From Blasia pusilla (taxonomy: Eukaryota > Marchantiophyta > Marchantiopsida > Blasiales), in contig CM114272.1 of the NCBI GenBank assembly GCA_050084515.1, positions 48,360,001-48,424,000 of the forward strand: a DNA stretch of 64,000 nucleotides, in the 5' to 3' direction. A program made the position numbers and the translations under genes. Within the stretch, counting starts at the first letter, position 1; each line of letters opens with the position of its first letter. The notes beneath the pieces are model-generated. The model ran no database searches. It was given only the letters and a program-made list of their open reading frames with translations, and had not been told where the DNA came from. Positions 1 to 11,600 of this stretch are shown in pieces.

Positions 1-660
1 CATGGGTAAAGAAGGTGGGAGAATCCATTGGAAGAATAAGGAGGACGAACTCAAAGACTCGAAGAACATAAAATCCACTTTCAGTTGGAGGCAAAGAAAA
101 GAAGGGGAGTCCCTACAATCTAACTTGACCAATCGCACAAGCAATATCAACGACAACTAAAGAGACATCCCAAACATGACTACAAAAGAGAACCTACAAC
201 AATGGCATCTCCCACAACTTGAACCTATTGTGAGTGTCCATCGACTTAGAAGGCAATAGAAAGTCGATGTGTATAATATAATCTATGATGTTATTTTAGA
301 ACATCTTCTTTATTTTCAACCTCCTTCCCTTCTAACACTTGTCCTTTTGAACCAATCAACTCTTGACACATGATCGTTTCTTACAAATTCAATTTGGGGA
401 TTATGAGTTAGAGTCCAATTTGAAATCGGTCGAGTGTTCATTTGAAGTAGATTAGATTAATGATGGATAATTCAAATTGCCCATCGTTAACCCCTATGAC
501 ATCTGAGTAGCCGATAGGCTGAGATCTATCGTGGATAGGGCGTAAGAGCCAGCATACTATCTTGAGTGTAACTTTGTCCCACGGTGTTGAATGAGGTTGA
601 GGATAGGTCCATTGTGTCAGGAACGTCGTTTCTGACATCTTTCCTGTTGAGGTCTTTCAC
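1..660. other. Non-coding, unrecognised; part of duplication
   Basis: No convincing gene is seen. Short open frames carry no recognisable domain. The sequence recurs at 33463-34140. It could be an old transposon flank or host intergenic DNA. Confidence 0.5.
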
Positions 661-1499
661 ATCCGGGTTACTTGTTGACGAGGTCACCCGCCCCTGGTAA
701 CATGTGCGCGCAGGTTACCAAGAGGATAGCTATATTTAGGGGAAGGGATTTTTTGCTCTTCACAACCCTATATAAGGGAGGAAGATGGCTTTCCCAAGCT
801 ATATTTCCCATGTTGGGCCGTTGGAGCACCTCTCTTGTATGTGTGTGAGACAGGACTAGGATGCTAGCGTTCGGATTCCTTGATAGCACAGGGTAGACGA
901 GGCTCCATATGCTGATGTAGATTGAGGAGTGGAGTTTTAGGCCGGGTGTGCCGTTTTTACTACTATTTATTTTTACATGAGAAAGATGTCAGGGGGGGCT
1001 CGTGGGAATTTGTTGTTTGCAGGTAGGCAAGCGAGTTGCTTCGGTTGGGAGCCCCTGGAGACACTGGTTGGCGTTTGTATTGTCGTTTTTAAGTTCGGGA
1101 GGTCGCGGCGCAGAAGCGCCGCTAATTTTTCCCGATTTTGCCGATAGCGGATCGGGTGTATGGCAAGAGCGGTGTAGTGGCAAGGGCTCTAGGGTGTAAC
1201 GGGAAGTAAGCATCGTCGAGAATCGGCAAGACTGTTGGGAAATAGAGAGAAACTAGTTTTTAGGTCTTGCAGCCGCTAGGGGCCGTGGAAGTAAGGCGGT
1301 TAGGTCGTAGCCGCCTAGCCGATACGCACGCACGTCTGTGACCAAGGTAGGAGTAGGCAGAGTGCGGCCGATTTGGGGTTAGGTCACGGGGAGAATTGGG
1401 TGCAACAAGATAGAGAGGGATGGGCCCCGATAGGGCCACGTGCCCATCACAGTGGTCGCGACACCATAGGGAGCGCGAGGTGTAGCTAAAGCGCATGTT
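661..1499 (+). repeat. Diverged LTR-like sequence with TATA box
   Basis: The stretch 723-810 resembles the promoter part of the LTR at 1500-2656: a block ending in 'ctatataagggaggaagatgg' minus its last base occurs in both. The stretch 930-1000 resembles 5250-5312. I read this as a second, diverged LTR fragment of the same gypsy group, followed by GC-rich sequence at 1260-1490. Its exact ends are not visible. Confidence 0.5.
768..776 (+). promoter_or_regulatory. TATA box in diverged LTR
   Basis: The sequence ctatataag lies in an LTR-like block. The same core sits at 1554-1562, 34248-34256 and 35034-35042, and inverted at 56421-56429. It is probably the U3 promoter of the retroelement. Confidence 0.6.
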
Positions 1500-2656
1500 A
1501 CCGTGGGGAGGATAGCTATTTTTAGGGGAAGAGCCTTTTGGCTCTTCCCAACCCTATATAAGGGAGGAAGATGGTTTTCCCAAGTGTCACGATAGTTAGG
1601 ATAGATCAGTGGGATCTAGCAGAGCGTCTACACGAGTAGTAGAGGACAGGCCCAAGAGATCGAGGATGACCTGTTGAGGCCCCGAGAAACCTGAGAGAGC
1701 AGATTTCCCCTTCGTTTCGGCTCATTTGGAGCCATACAGAGAAACTTAGTATTTTGGGTAAGTTTCCATGTTGGGGATAGTTGACTTTTCACTTTGGAAA
1801 GTGGCCCTTGACCCGCTACAGCATGTCAAGAGCCAAGGAGATGACATGGGAGCATAGGTTACCGTTGAGAGGGCTTGGGAGAGGGAAGGGGGTATACCTC
1901 CAAGAGAGAGAGAGAGCTTGAGAGCTCATTCTCTCTTTGTTGAACCTCTTGGCATGAGGCGGCGGAGCGATGGTCTTGCTTGCCTTGTGTGTGTAACCTA
2001 AACCTCTCATTAGGAGAGTGGGTTTGGTTTGACATTGAGAGACACATGTGAGAACTATAGTGTTGTGAGAGAGATTTGATCTTACTTTACAAAGAGAGAA
2101 TGAGAGAATGAGAGAGTGAGAGAGCTTCATGGGGGAGCTCGTTGGTCACTTGCTATTTTTGCAGGTTAGGGACCGTGTTCCCCGTTCAGCGGCTCATGGG
2201 AGTGCTCACCGGAGCAAGGGCTGCTTTGATTGTTCTTTGCATTTGCCGATTTTTCGTGTGGAAGAGTGGCGCACGGAAGCGCTGCCCAATTTCTTATAGG
2301 GATTGATTATGGGGGCGGGTTTCCCCATGCTTGCGCTCTTGGGAACACCATAAAGCTTTCTGATTTGTATTTTTACATGTTTTACATTTTTGTTGGGAGA
2401 AATCAGCGCGGAAGCGTTGCCAAATTTTGTGTAGGAGAAAGAGACATTGGGCTTTACGACAGTCCCTGTCAGTTTTTACTGGAATGTCTGATTCTAAGTA
2501 TTTTTTCATGCTGTTGTAGATTGTGAAGCTGTGCACTCTGTGCAATAAACAATGCGCAATTTGGAGTTGCGAGCAAAAAGTTATGGTCAATCTTGCAAAA
2601 TTACCATTGCTAGGTGATTTTTAGGGTTAAATTGTTCAAACCCTAAACCAGCCGCC
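1500..2656 (+). repeat. Gypsy LTR plus adjoining leader, copy A
   Basis: This block holds a TATA box at 1554-1562 preceded by a perfect 10-bp stem (1526-1535 with 1540-1549). After it come GA-rich tracts and a conserved 1-kb stretch that recurs at 7838-8893, 34982-36138, 39110-40164 and, inverted, 55330-56490. Shorter pieces are at 4860, 14741, 17846, 38449 and 46036. Multiplicity and position next to gypsy genes identify it as LTR-derived. The 3' boundary was set at 2656, where this copy jumps straight to RNase H sequence while the copy at 7838 continues into leader and gag. I could not place the LTR/leader border or a primer binding site. Confidence 0.7.
1554..1562 (+). promoter_or_regulatory. 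LTR TATA box with upstream hairpin
   Basis: The sequence ctatataag lies 4 bp after a perfect inverted repeat (gggaagagcc, loop tttt, ggctcttccc; 1526-1549). The pair is kept at 35006-35042 in copy B. This is the likely core promoter of the retroelement. Confidence 0.65.
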
Positions 2657-4700
2657 AACCTTGGTGACCAAGGTGGATCACGAGGGGGAAAGGGGGCATG
2701 AGCAGGAGCAAGCATTTCAATTTCTCAAGGACATGTTGATGTTTGAGCCCATCTTGAGGAGACCGATCAGGGGGCGTCTTTTCTAGTTGCACACAGATTG
2801 GAGCATGTTGGGGCTTGGAGCGGTGCTCACTTAGCATGATGATGAGGGTAGAGATTTCGTGGTGGCTTACGCAGGTGTTACTTATTTGGCAACCCCTTTA
2901 CCATCATCACTGATCATCAACCACTGAAGTGGTTGATGGAGTCCGAAAAGCTTATAGGAAAGCTTGCGAGATGGGCACTCTTGTTGCAGGAGTTTAATTT
3001 TCAGGTGGTACATAGACCTGGGACGCTCAACTAGGATGTAGATGGGTTGAGTCGTAACCCATGCCGGAGTCAGCGAGATGCAACTGGAGCTCGATGGCAT
3101 GGAGAGAGTGATGAGGAGTCAGTGCCAGGATAGGACGCGTGAGCCTATTTAGGCATGTTGGCTATGGAAAGCCAGAGTGTGGAGACTTCGATGGCGAGGG
3201 CTAGTGGAGAGTCCTTGGATCCTGAGGTCAGTGAGGAGACGACAGGTGGCCGAGATATTCATGATGATGGAGTAGTCTTGGAGTACCTTTGTACTGCCAG
3301 CGTTGCGAGCACGGTGGGTGCTAGAGAGCGGGATCGGATCCTACAGCGGGCTAGACAGTTCCGTTGGGAGGAGATACATGTTTTGAGGGTTTGGGAGGAT
3401 GGTAGAGTACGCGTAGTGCCGCATCCTTTGTAGAGAGCACGACTAGTGCAGCATGCCCACGAGGAGTTAGGTCACTTTGGGGTGAAGCGGACGTACAACT
3501 TGCTCCAGATTCAGTATTGGTGGCGAGGCATACACACTGACGTTCAACAGTTTGCTGCTAGGTGCATGGTGTGTGATCGGGTCCGAGCATTGTTCAATGC
3601 TCCGACTTCACAGTTGCATCCATTACCGATCATGGGCGTAGGATATAGATGGAGTTTGGATATTGCAAGACCTTTGCCTTTGACAGAGCGTCATAGTCGT
3701 TATGTGTTGGTGATGGTCGAGCACTTCTCGAAGTGGATCGAGTTGGTTGCATTGCCTGACAAAGCGAGTGAGGGAGTAGCTTATGCCTTCCTTGACAGAG
3801 TGCTGAGTCATTATGGCGCACCGGTTGAGGTGTTGATAGACCAAGGTACCGAGTTTCGCGGTGAGTTCCAGGCCTTGTGTGATCAGGCACTGATCGACCA
3901 CCCCATGACTTCGCGAGATCATCCTGAGGCGATGGATTAGCGGAGAGAGTTGTGCAGACGATGAAGAGGGGTTTACGCAAGTATGGCTTCTTGAGAGGTC
4001 ACCTAGGAGATTGGGACCTCCTGTTGCCGTGGTTGGCGATGGGATACAGATTCAGCAAGCAAGCATCCTTATCAAGCATCCTTTTCATTGTACTTGCTAC
4101 TTTATGGTCGAGAGCCAGATTTACCTGTGGCCATTCGTTAAGATGCTGGTGGGGTGTTGGACCTTGATGACCCAGATGTATGGATGCGAGCATGTTCTCG
4201 TGAGGGTGAGTTGTTTTGAGAGTGATGCCCATGGCGTTCGAGAACTTGGCGATTGCGCAACATCGGGATACGTTGAGATATGCGACTATTCGGGGTGGTG
4301 GTTATCGACCAACTATCCGGAGGTTTCATCACGGAGATGATGTCTACTTGCAGCAGACAACGTTGGATGTGATTGCATGGCGCACTATCCTGAGAGTGCG
4401 TGACGTTTTGCCATCCGGTGTTCTCTTGCTGGAGGGATGCGATGGTATGGTATGGAAGGACCATGTGCGTAATTGTGTGCACCATGTCACCTTCCTAACA
4501 TTGATGGTACAAAGAGATCCGAGCTTAGCAGTAGTTGTTGCAGGCTTGCGTTGTATGTTGTGTGGTTCTGCCCGTGGTACGGCCACGATGCTAGTCTGTG
4601 ATGGATGTTCGAGAGGTTGGCATATGGCACGTCTGACGCCACCTCTCACTAGGGTTTCTCGGGGATGATGGATGTATTCCAAATGTACATAGAGGAGATA
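2657..4700 (+). pseudogene. Ty3/gypsy pol fragment: RNase H, integrase, PHD-like finger
   Basis: This is the decayed 3' half of a gypsy pol gene. RNase H sequence (2657-3150) includes the phrases TDHQPLKWLM and VVHRPGTLN. The integrase follows: an HX4H...CX2C zinc-binding part (about 3446-3600), then a core with the first Asp in WSLDIARP and the second in LIDQGTEF. The last Glu is in an ERVVQTMK stretch reached only after a one-base frameshift near 3930. The stretch YGREPDLP and the C-terminal domain run to about 4500, and a PHD-like finger ends the frame at 4686. In-frame TAG and TGA codons and several frameshifts show it is dead. Gag, protease and RT are absent: the LTR side joins directly to RNase H at 2657. 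The copy at 36139-38178 is nearly identical. Confidence 0.88.
4552..4686 (+). other. PHD-like zinc finger at integrase C-terminus
   Basis: In the integrase frame the residues run CMLCGS, then MLVCDGCSRGWHM, then LTPPLTRV and a terminal W...KC. This is the PHD spacing C-X2-C ... C-X2-C ... W-H. The Cys expected after HMA is Arg, one of the final pair is Tyr, and a stop codon precedes the W, so the finger is decayed. PHD fingers read histone H3 tails, and in a retroelement this position is usually held by a chromodomain. A role in targeting integration is inference. Confidence 0.72.
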
Positions 4701-4859
4701 CTAGGTAGGTTTCGATTCCGACTTTTTCTGTGACATGGATGACAAGAAGGCAACTAAAGATGGGGCCACATGAGCACCCGGCCTTCCTGCTCTTAGCGTC
4801 CTAGAGATGTATGTCGTGGTAGGTAGGGATAGAGGGCTATCTGGAGTTAGAGGGACCTG
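4701..4859. other. Gypsy 3' untranslated stretch
   Basis: This lies between the end of the finger-coding frame and the next LTR fragment. It is conserved in copy B at 38179-38350. No gene is seen. Confidence 0.4.
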
Positions 4860-5312
4860 TTAGGATAGATCGGTGGGATCTAGCAGAGCGTCTTCATTAG
4901 TAGTAGAGGATAGGCCGAGGAGGTCAAGGAAACCTGCTGAGGCCCCGGGAAACCAGAGGGCAGGTTTCCCCTTTGTTTCGGCTCATTTGGAGCCATATAG
5001 AGAAACTTACTATTTTGGGTAAGTTTCCATGTAGGGGATAGTTGAATTTCCACTTTGGGAAGTGGTCCTTGACCCGCTACAATAGGTCAAGAGCCAAGGA
5101 GGTGACCTGCGAGCATAGGTTAACGTTGAGAGGGCTTGGGAGAGGGAAGGGGGAATACCTCCAAGAGAGAGAGAGCTCATTCTCTCTTTGTTGAACCTCT
5201 TGGCATAAAGCGGCGGAGCTATGGATCCTTGCCTTGTGAGTGTAACCTTGGAGTGGAGTTTCAGGCCGAGAGTGCCGTTTTTACTACTCTTTATTTTTAC
5301 ATGAGAAAGATC
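4860..5312 (+). repeat. Truncated gypsy LTR
   Basis: It begins at 'aggatagatcggtgggatct', a start shared with other LTR fragments, and follows the LTR sequence to about 5250. It then changes to a piece resembling 930-1000. As the LTR downstream of the pol fragment it would be the 3' LTR, but its TATA region is missing. Copy B keeps only the first 215 bp (38449-38664). Confidence 0.65.
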
Positions 5313-7392
5313 TCCATGTATATGTATGAGTTGATTTCTGAAAATGCGTGGATCTACCCGTGTGTGGGGAAGATCGGTGTTGTGTGGTGTAGATGTGATC
5401 AGCGATGTATGTTGTGTAGCGATATGTATGCGCACGACACCCCATACATCATGCTTACTAGTAACACATTAAATGAAAATAACCCATCGCTCAAGTTAAG
5501 AAAATGGGCAAATTTAATCTATTATGTTTACTGAAAATGGAATTAAAGAAGCCTTTCTTCCCCTTTCAACATGCATCCTTTGAAAATTCTTCTAATGTTC
5601 ACAAATGTGAATCTAAGCATGAAACTTGAAAAATAGTCAAATTAAGGGAATTTTTTTGTCATCCGTGCATAGCACAGGGCAACACACTACTATATTTGTG
5701 AGAAAGGATTAATTTTTTTATTTGAATAATGCTTCCCTTTGCCTCACCAGCGAGAAATTGCCGAAACTTGGGTAGTTTCCACCGTTGTTAACATCTTTCC
5801 TTTGAAAATGCTTCTAATGTTGACACGTATCAATTTAAATATGAAAGTTGAAAAACAATTAAACTAGTAAGGTGCTCGCACGATGCACGGGCAAAAAAAA
5901 AGGTTTGAATAATTTTTCTAGTGTATAACCCATCAAAGGACTAATAATACGGCGCACAAATTAAAATTTTCTTGTTACTCGAAGTATGTGAAACATTTTC
6001 TTCCTGTCCATCGTCACGTGTTAAACAAACAAATATTCACAAAAGGACACTCTCAATAATAATATAGATTAAGAGGAAATTTTTTTCGTCATCCGATAGC
6101 ATACTAATATATGTGAAAAAGATAAAATTTGCTACTTGAATGACGCCTCGGTTTCGCTCACCGGGGAGAAACCCCCGAAAAGTGGGTAGTTCCCATAGCA
6201 GCGTCAAAAAGGTACTACCGCTGCGCGGCGAATCGTGAAGCAGCCAGCAGGCGAAGTCCGCTCGCAACTCGTGACTTGTGAAAGGAAACAAGGGGCCAAG
6301 CCTCAAAAGGTTTTTTTGGGATCTCTATGTCCCCTCATTTGTATGCTTATGGGTTTCCCATCCTATTTAGTATTTATTATATACTTATTTACTTGTGAAA
6401 CGAAACAAGCCCGGAAGCTGCGGACAGATTTCATTTTCCCATTCGGCGTAGGACGCAGCGACGTCTGTCCTGCCATGCCGGCTGCTGGCGGTAACTCGAG
6501 TTAGGAGAACATATCGCATGCGAGAACTTACTTGCGGAGGGAGAAGAATCTCCACCTCTCGCTCTCTCCTGCTGAGTCGGACTGTCGGGACTGCGAGTAA
6601 CGCTGGCGCCTGCCGGGAACCGAAATCGCGATCGGCACTGGGAGTGAGTGGATATGGTATGGGCAGCCTGCGCACAATGACGACATATTGTACCCGCACC
6701 AACCGATATAAGTCGCGTTTGGCTCTACTCTGTCCGTCGATTCTTTCCTGGGCTGAAACCCTATCTACTTCTCCCCTTCCTCATCGAAATCGAGAGATCA
6801 CGCGTGCGCCACGTTACAAGATGAAGTCTCTACAACTTCACGTTTTCTGCCTAGTACGGATTCCGGAAGGTTGGAGGATAGGGTTCACGAAAGGAATGAC
6901 GTGGCCATCTCACAAGAAGTCTAAAACGGCCCCGTCCTATGGGACGTCCGGGTTACACTTCAAAGATTGTCACATCTGATTTGTATTATGATTGGAGAGT
7001 GTTTTTTATTTACAAACATTTTTTAGTTTGACATGTAGTAACGGGATAATAAAAAATTATTTCAAATTTTATGAGGAACTAGAAAATATTTTTCATTTTA
7101 CGAGCAGCTAGAAAAAAATGATGTGCAAATACGATTAGTCCTACACTCCTGTGCATGGCACGGGCTGCACACTAGTATTATCATAATCGAACACTCTAAG
7201 ATTCAACATGCTAACCATGTGTCGTTTGCGCCGTAGAAAGCGGGTGCAGGTGGTTGGGACACTTCTACTTGCTAATCCCTAGGATCGAGTAAACAAAAAA
7301 CCAAAGGGGAACTAACTTACCTAAAAAAAAATAGAGAGAAAAGGAAAGAGGTCTGAATAAAAAGTTGGTGATGCAAAATTTATCCAAAATAG
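5313..7392. other. Copy-A-only block, AT-rich, no gene
   Basis: Together with the end of the LTR fragment this is missing from copy B, where 38664 joins directly to the equivalent of 7393. It contains AT-rich sequence and several 'gtgcat..gcac' hairpin motifs beside CTAGT. A GC-richer part at 6180-6970 has short frames without recognisable domains. A 40-bp match at 5399-5440 also occurs at 15361-15400 and 18471-18510. Confidence 0.55.
7148..7176 (+). mobile_element. Possible Helitron 3' terminus
   Basis: A short hairpin (cctgtgcatggcacggg) is followed by about eight bases and CTAGT at 7172-7176. Plant Helitrons end in a GC-rich hairpin followed by CTRR, commonly CTAGT. Related motifs lie at 5665-5695 and, reversed, at 5863-5892. 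No matching 5' TC end or helicase gene was found. Confidence 0.35.
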
Positions 7393-7837
7393 AGAAAAAT
7401 TCAAAGAGTCGAGTGCGTAAAGTAAAGGTCACAATCGGCCCAAAAATAGAAAAGGGGGCACCCCCTATTGGCTAAATTCAACAATGGCAGAAACAATATC
7501 AGCCACACCTAGGGAGATGTGACTGCCACTAATAGGGCCTCTAGCGCTGGCGTCTTCCACAACCTAAGCCCGCCGCAAAAGCCCATTGGCTTGGGTACGC
7601 TGCAAAGTTATGGAGACCCATTGCCTACAATAGAGAATTACATTAGCAATCTCTCTTGTGCTACTACTTGGGCTCGCACAGTCTCGTGCATAGGATCCGT
7701 TACTACAACGTCCGCCACCATCACCTTAGCCTCTCTTGCTATATAAAGATCAGCACAGATAAGGGAATTTTGCATGGAGTAGTGCCTTTCTCTCTACACG
7801 TGGAATCCACTCTCACGAGTGTCACGTCTTTTACGAT
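7393..7837 (-). pseudogene. LINE 3' fragment, endonuclease-like part, antisense
   Basis: The minus strand matches the plus-strand fragment at 22080-22620. The shared phrases translate to ADLY...REA...VADVVVTDP, then the sequence passes into the 3' untranslated region near 7500. This is the C-terminal part of a LINE protein, possibly a PD-(D/E)XK endonuclease. Only the 3' end of the element is present, as expected of a 5'-truncated insertion. It abuts an LTR fragment at 7838. The copy at 38665-39109 is nearly identical. Confidence 0.65.
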
Positions 7838-8893
7838 AGATCGGTGAGATCTAGTAGAGCGCCTTCGTGAGTAGTGGAGGACACACTCCGTAGGTCGAGG
7901 ATGACTTGCTGAGGCCTCGAGAAACCTGAGAGAATAGGTTTCCCCTTTGTTTCGTCTCATTTGGAGCCATATTGTGGAACTTACTATTTTAGGTAAGTAC
8001 CATTTTGAGTATATGATCGACTTTGTATTTTTTGGTAAGTGGCCCTTGACCTCCTACATCAGATCAAGAGCCAAGAAGGTGACTTGGGAGAATAGGTTAC
8101 TATGGAGAGAGCTTGGGAGAGGGGAGGGGTATACCTCAAGGAGAGAGAGTTTGAGAGCTCATTCTCTCTTTGTTGAACCTCTTGGCATAAGGCGGCGGAG
8201 CTATGGTCCCTTGCCTTGTGAGTGTAACCCAAGCCTCTCATTAGGAGAGTGGGTTTGGTTTGACATGAGAGAGAGTGCACACCTTTGAGAGCTATGGTGT
8301 GAGATGGTGTAGAGAGAAATTGGATCTTACTTTACAAAGAGAGAATGAGAGAGTGAGAGAGCTTCATGGTGAAGCTCGCTGTTCACTCGTTGTTTTTGCA
8401 AGTTGGGGACCATGTTCCCCGTTCAGAAGCTCATGGAAGTGCTCACCGGAGCAAGGGCTGCTTTGATTGTTCTTTGCATTTGCCGATTTTTCGTGTGGAA
8501 GAGTGGCGCACGGAAGCGCTGCCCAATTTTTGATAGGGATTGATTATGGGGGCAGGTTGCCCCATGCTGGTGCTTTCGAGAGCACCATGTAGCTTGCTTA
8601 TTTGTAGTTTTACAGGTTTTACATTTTCGTTGGGAGAAATCAGCGTTGAAACGCTGCCAAATTTTGTGTAGGAGAAAGAGACATTGGGATTTATGGCAGT
8701 CCCTCTCAATTTTTACTGAAATGTCTGATTCTAAATACTTTTTGACATTGTCGTAGATAGTAAAGCTCTGCACGTTGTGCAACAAACAATGCGCAATTTG
8801 GAGTTGCGAGCAAAAAGTTATGGTCAATCTTGCAAAACTGTCATTATTAGGCAATTTTTTGGGTTAAATTGTTCAAACCCTAAACCAGCCGCC
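7838..8893 (+). repeat. Gypsy LTR plus adjoining leader, 5'-truncated
   Basis: Same family as 1500-2656, but starting at 'gatagatcggtgagatct' without the TATA region. It contains a near-palindrome tggtgctttcgagagcacca at 8569-8588. From 8894 it continues without a break into the leader and gag, so it is the 5' LTR side of the gag-bearing element. Confidence 0.7.
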
Positions 8894-9890
8894 ACGCCGG
8901 CGGCGGCCGTCGCCGTCATAGTCACCATCAACGGTCCGCCATTGAAGGTCAACCGTCACCATTGATGTTAAACCATCACAATCGATGGTCAACCATCACC
9001 GTCACCGATCCACCGTCCGTTGTCCACCCTTTGGTTGCCATTGCCGCCATTACGGAGTGGAGGGTCATCCACGACGTTTGTTGATTCTCTGACTTGCATC
9101 GCCACCACGTATTTTGTTTTGGCCGCCATCTTCATCGCAGTTAAGTCATCAACCAATGATTGCAGATGACCTCCGGTTATGGTGTTTGAGTTTTGATTTC
9201 ATGTTGCTATGTTGTGATTGGTAGCCGCTTGACAACGATCGAGTACCGTGCCGCAACGCGCCGTGCCGCTCGTGGCCGCACCGCACCGTCTTGATCGCGG
9301 AGCCGCACCGTCATTTTGGAGCACATTGTGGGTTTATTTTTGATTGAGGAGAGTATGCCGTCGAGTATCACATCCCACCATCGAGGGCCGTGCCGTTCAT
9401 AGCCGTTCCGTGCCGCTTGCAATGCCGCACCGTTCTGCTGGAACCGCACTGTCTATCGAGGAGTTTTGAGCAGCGTTAGTACGGGAGGAGTATGACTTGC
9501 TGATTGGATGAGTTGTCTCCACGATCGAGTTGGGGTCGAGATTTGCAGTTTCTGAGGAGCGACATGGACATGTGTTCAGGTTATCCATTCTGGTCCTTTA
9601 CCCTGCACATATGAGGGATTCTGGGATTTGGGTAGTTTATTTGGGGATATTGGGTTGTGTGGATGCTGAGAGCATCATTCATGTATGTGGTTTAGGGGAT
9701 ATAGACCTGTGTGGGATGTCCAGAGTTGAGGGTAGGTTGTCGATGAGATGATAGCGTGGTCGATTTGCCGCATCACGCCGCGTCTTGCCGCACGTTACAC
9801 GTCTCGGGGAGGGAGAGTGTAGATCGAGTACCGCATGTTTGGGATGAGTGATTGAGGGATTACTCGTGAGGCGAGAGTGATCGGGTGAGA
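8894..9890 (+). repeat. Gypsy leader with GC-rich short repeats
   Basis: This is the non-coding stretch between LTR and gag. The stretch 8894-9050 repeats variants of accatcaccgtca. The stretch 9225-9450 repeats variants of gccgcaccgtc. No convincing gene is seen. It is conserved in copy B at 40165-41160. Confidence 0.55.
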
Positions 9891-11600
9891 GGGGCACGAT
9901 GGTCATCACGGCGTCCGTTCGGGACTTTGAGAGGCGAGGTGGTGAACCAGAGAGTAGCTCTAGAGATTATATGTGGAGTGGCGCGAGGTTCCGAGGGTCT
10001 CCACATGAGGGACCACCTCGACCTCCTTCTGTGTCATCGTCAGACAAGGGGGAGGGAGTATAGGAGTTTTTGAGCACATCACCACACATTGTGAGTGGTC
10101 CTACCAGTTGGGCGTACGAGATGGACGACCGGGGTAGAGGACTGCGTAGGTTTTCAGGTGCAATAGGTACTATTGAGTTGCACAATTTCATAGCAAAGTT
10201 TAGGAGTTGGTGCGACTCCCAGCGGGCCAAGAACTCTAGAGAGTTCAACCCATTTAGAGGGGCCGCCCATGGACGATTACCATGAGTTCTCTCAAAGATA
10301 TGCACTTGAGATTGAGGCGTGGAAGCTCTACTATGACCCACACTATGTTTCACGCACGGAGCCATTCCCAGATGAGGAGGAGGAGTCAGAAGAGGCTACT
10401 TCCTCTTCCACTAGTGACGTTTTAGGAGGGGCCACTCGCACTGGAGCAGTTGCACCGTCTAGTCGGGTTCATCCCAGGTTCAACCCTATGGTTGAGTTCT
10501 TTGCTGAGTTGAGGGCGAGCTACCAGGGGGTACGGACGGAGAAATTGCGGAGCATCCACGACTTCCACAGGCGCCCGGGTGAGAGTTTGCGTGAGGCTTA
10601 CACTACGCTTGCGCCGGTTGATCAACGTCACTCAAGGGGTGACAGAGGCTCATGCTATCCAGTCATGGTACGCGATGCTGGACCGGACCCTAAGGACATG
10701 GGTGTGGGAGGGGGTGCTTCTTATGAACACCTCCCCTACGTTGAGAGATGTTTTTAGGACCGCCGAGAACATTGAGCGCAACATGGCGGAGGAGAGCGTA
10801 GCCACCATGGGTTCTGGGCGAGAGCAGTCGCGATTGTCTGCACCACTTGTGCAGCAATGTGGACTTCGAGATAGGTCGATTGTGGCACCATGAGCTCAGG
10901 AGGATACTGGGAGGCCGTGCCACAGAGACCTGCGCCTTCATATGCGGCTTAGCAACAACCGTCTACTACTTGTTGGTCATGTGGTGGAGCCCATCATCAG
11001 CGCGATTGCACTCGTCAGGGTCATGGACGTGTGCCTCAGCATGGAAGAGGAGATGGTGTTGCACCTGGAGGTTATCAGTGTGACTATTGTCAGAGGTATG
11101 GTCATACACGCGCCAGGTGTTTGAGTTTACATTTTGAGTTACGTCCGGACGGAGGGCTAGAGAGGGCATCAAAGCGAGTAGCCGTTCCGGGTGGGCTAGA
11201 GATCATGCACCAGGTAGTCCCGTTGGGGGACGAGGAGCTGGAGTTTCCCGATAGGGTGGTGGAGCTTCCCATGGAGAAGGTTGAGTACCACCACCTAGAC
11301 GCACCAAGGGAGACGCCGGACGTGAGGCTGGGATGGCTGCTCACAGAGAGCAGCTACAAGAGCAGATTGCCGCTATGGCATTGAGGTTAGCCGATGCCAG
11401 ATCCGTGGCATCGACATCATATGGAGTAGCCAGAGATATGGAAGATCCTGGTTGGATGTGTGGGGTTGCCCAGATGGAGGCCGCCGTAGTTGTGACGCGT
11501 GGAGCAGCCACAGAGTTGGATCCACAGCAAGGAAATAGACTAGGCTTCCTCAATCTTTCACGTTGTCCGAGGCGATGAGGACCCCATCAATGGGTCTTGA
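9891..11600 (+). pseudogene. Ty3/gypsy gag with CCHC zinc knuckle
   Basis: Gag forms the particle core and packages the RNA. A capsid-like region around 10130-10340 reads RRFSGAIGTIELHNFIAKFR, then DDYHEFSQRYALEIEAW, typical of plant gypsy gags. An acidic linker follows (EEEESEEATSSS), then more capsid (10490-10800). At 11079-11120 is a zinc knuckle, CDYCQRYGHTRARC (CX2CX4HX4C). The frame changes several times, for example near 10290, 10600 and 10900, and stops interrupt it, so it is inactive. The start is uncertain. Protease follows in the same direction. Confidence 0.8.

Noticed and set aside
2100-2660. Retroelement primer binding site
   Set aside because: No sequence complementary to the 3' end of initiator Met tRNA (tggtatcaga) was found after the LTRs, so none is annotated.
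3630-3980. Long minus-strand frames opposite the integrase
   Set aside because: They mirror the integrase coding strand and have no domain; the plus strand has clear integrase motifs.
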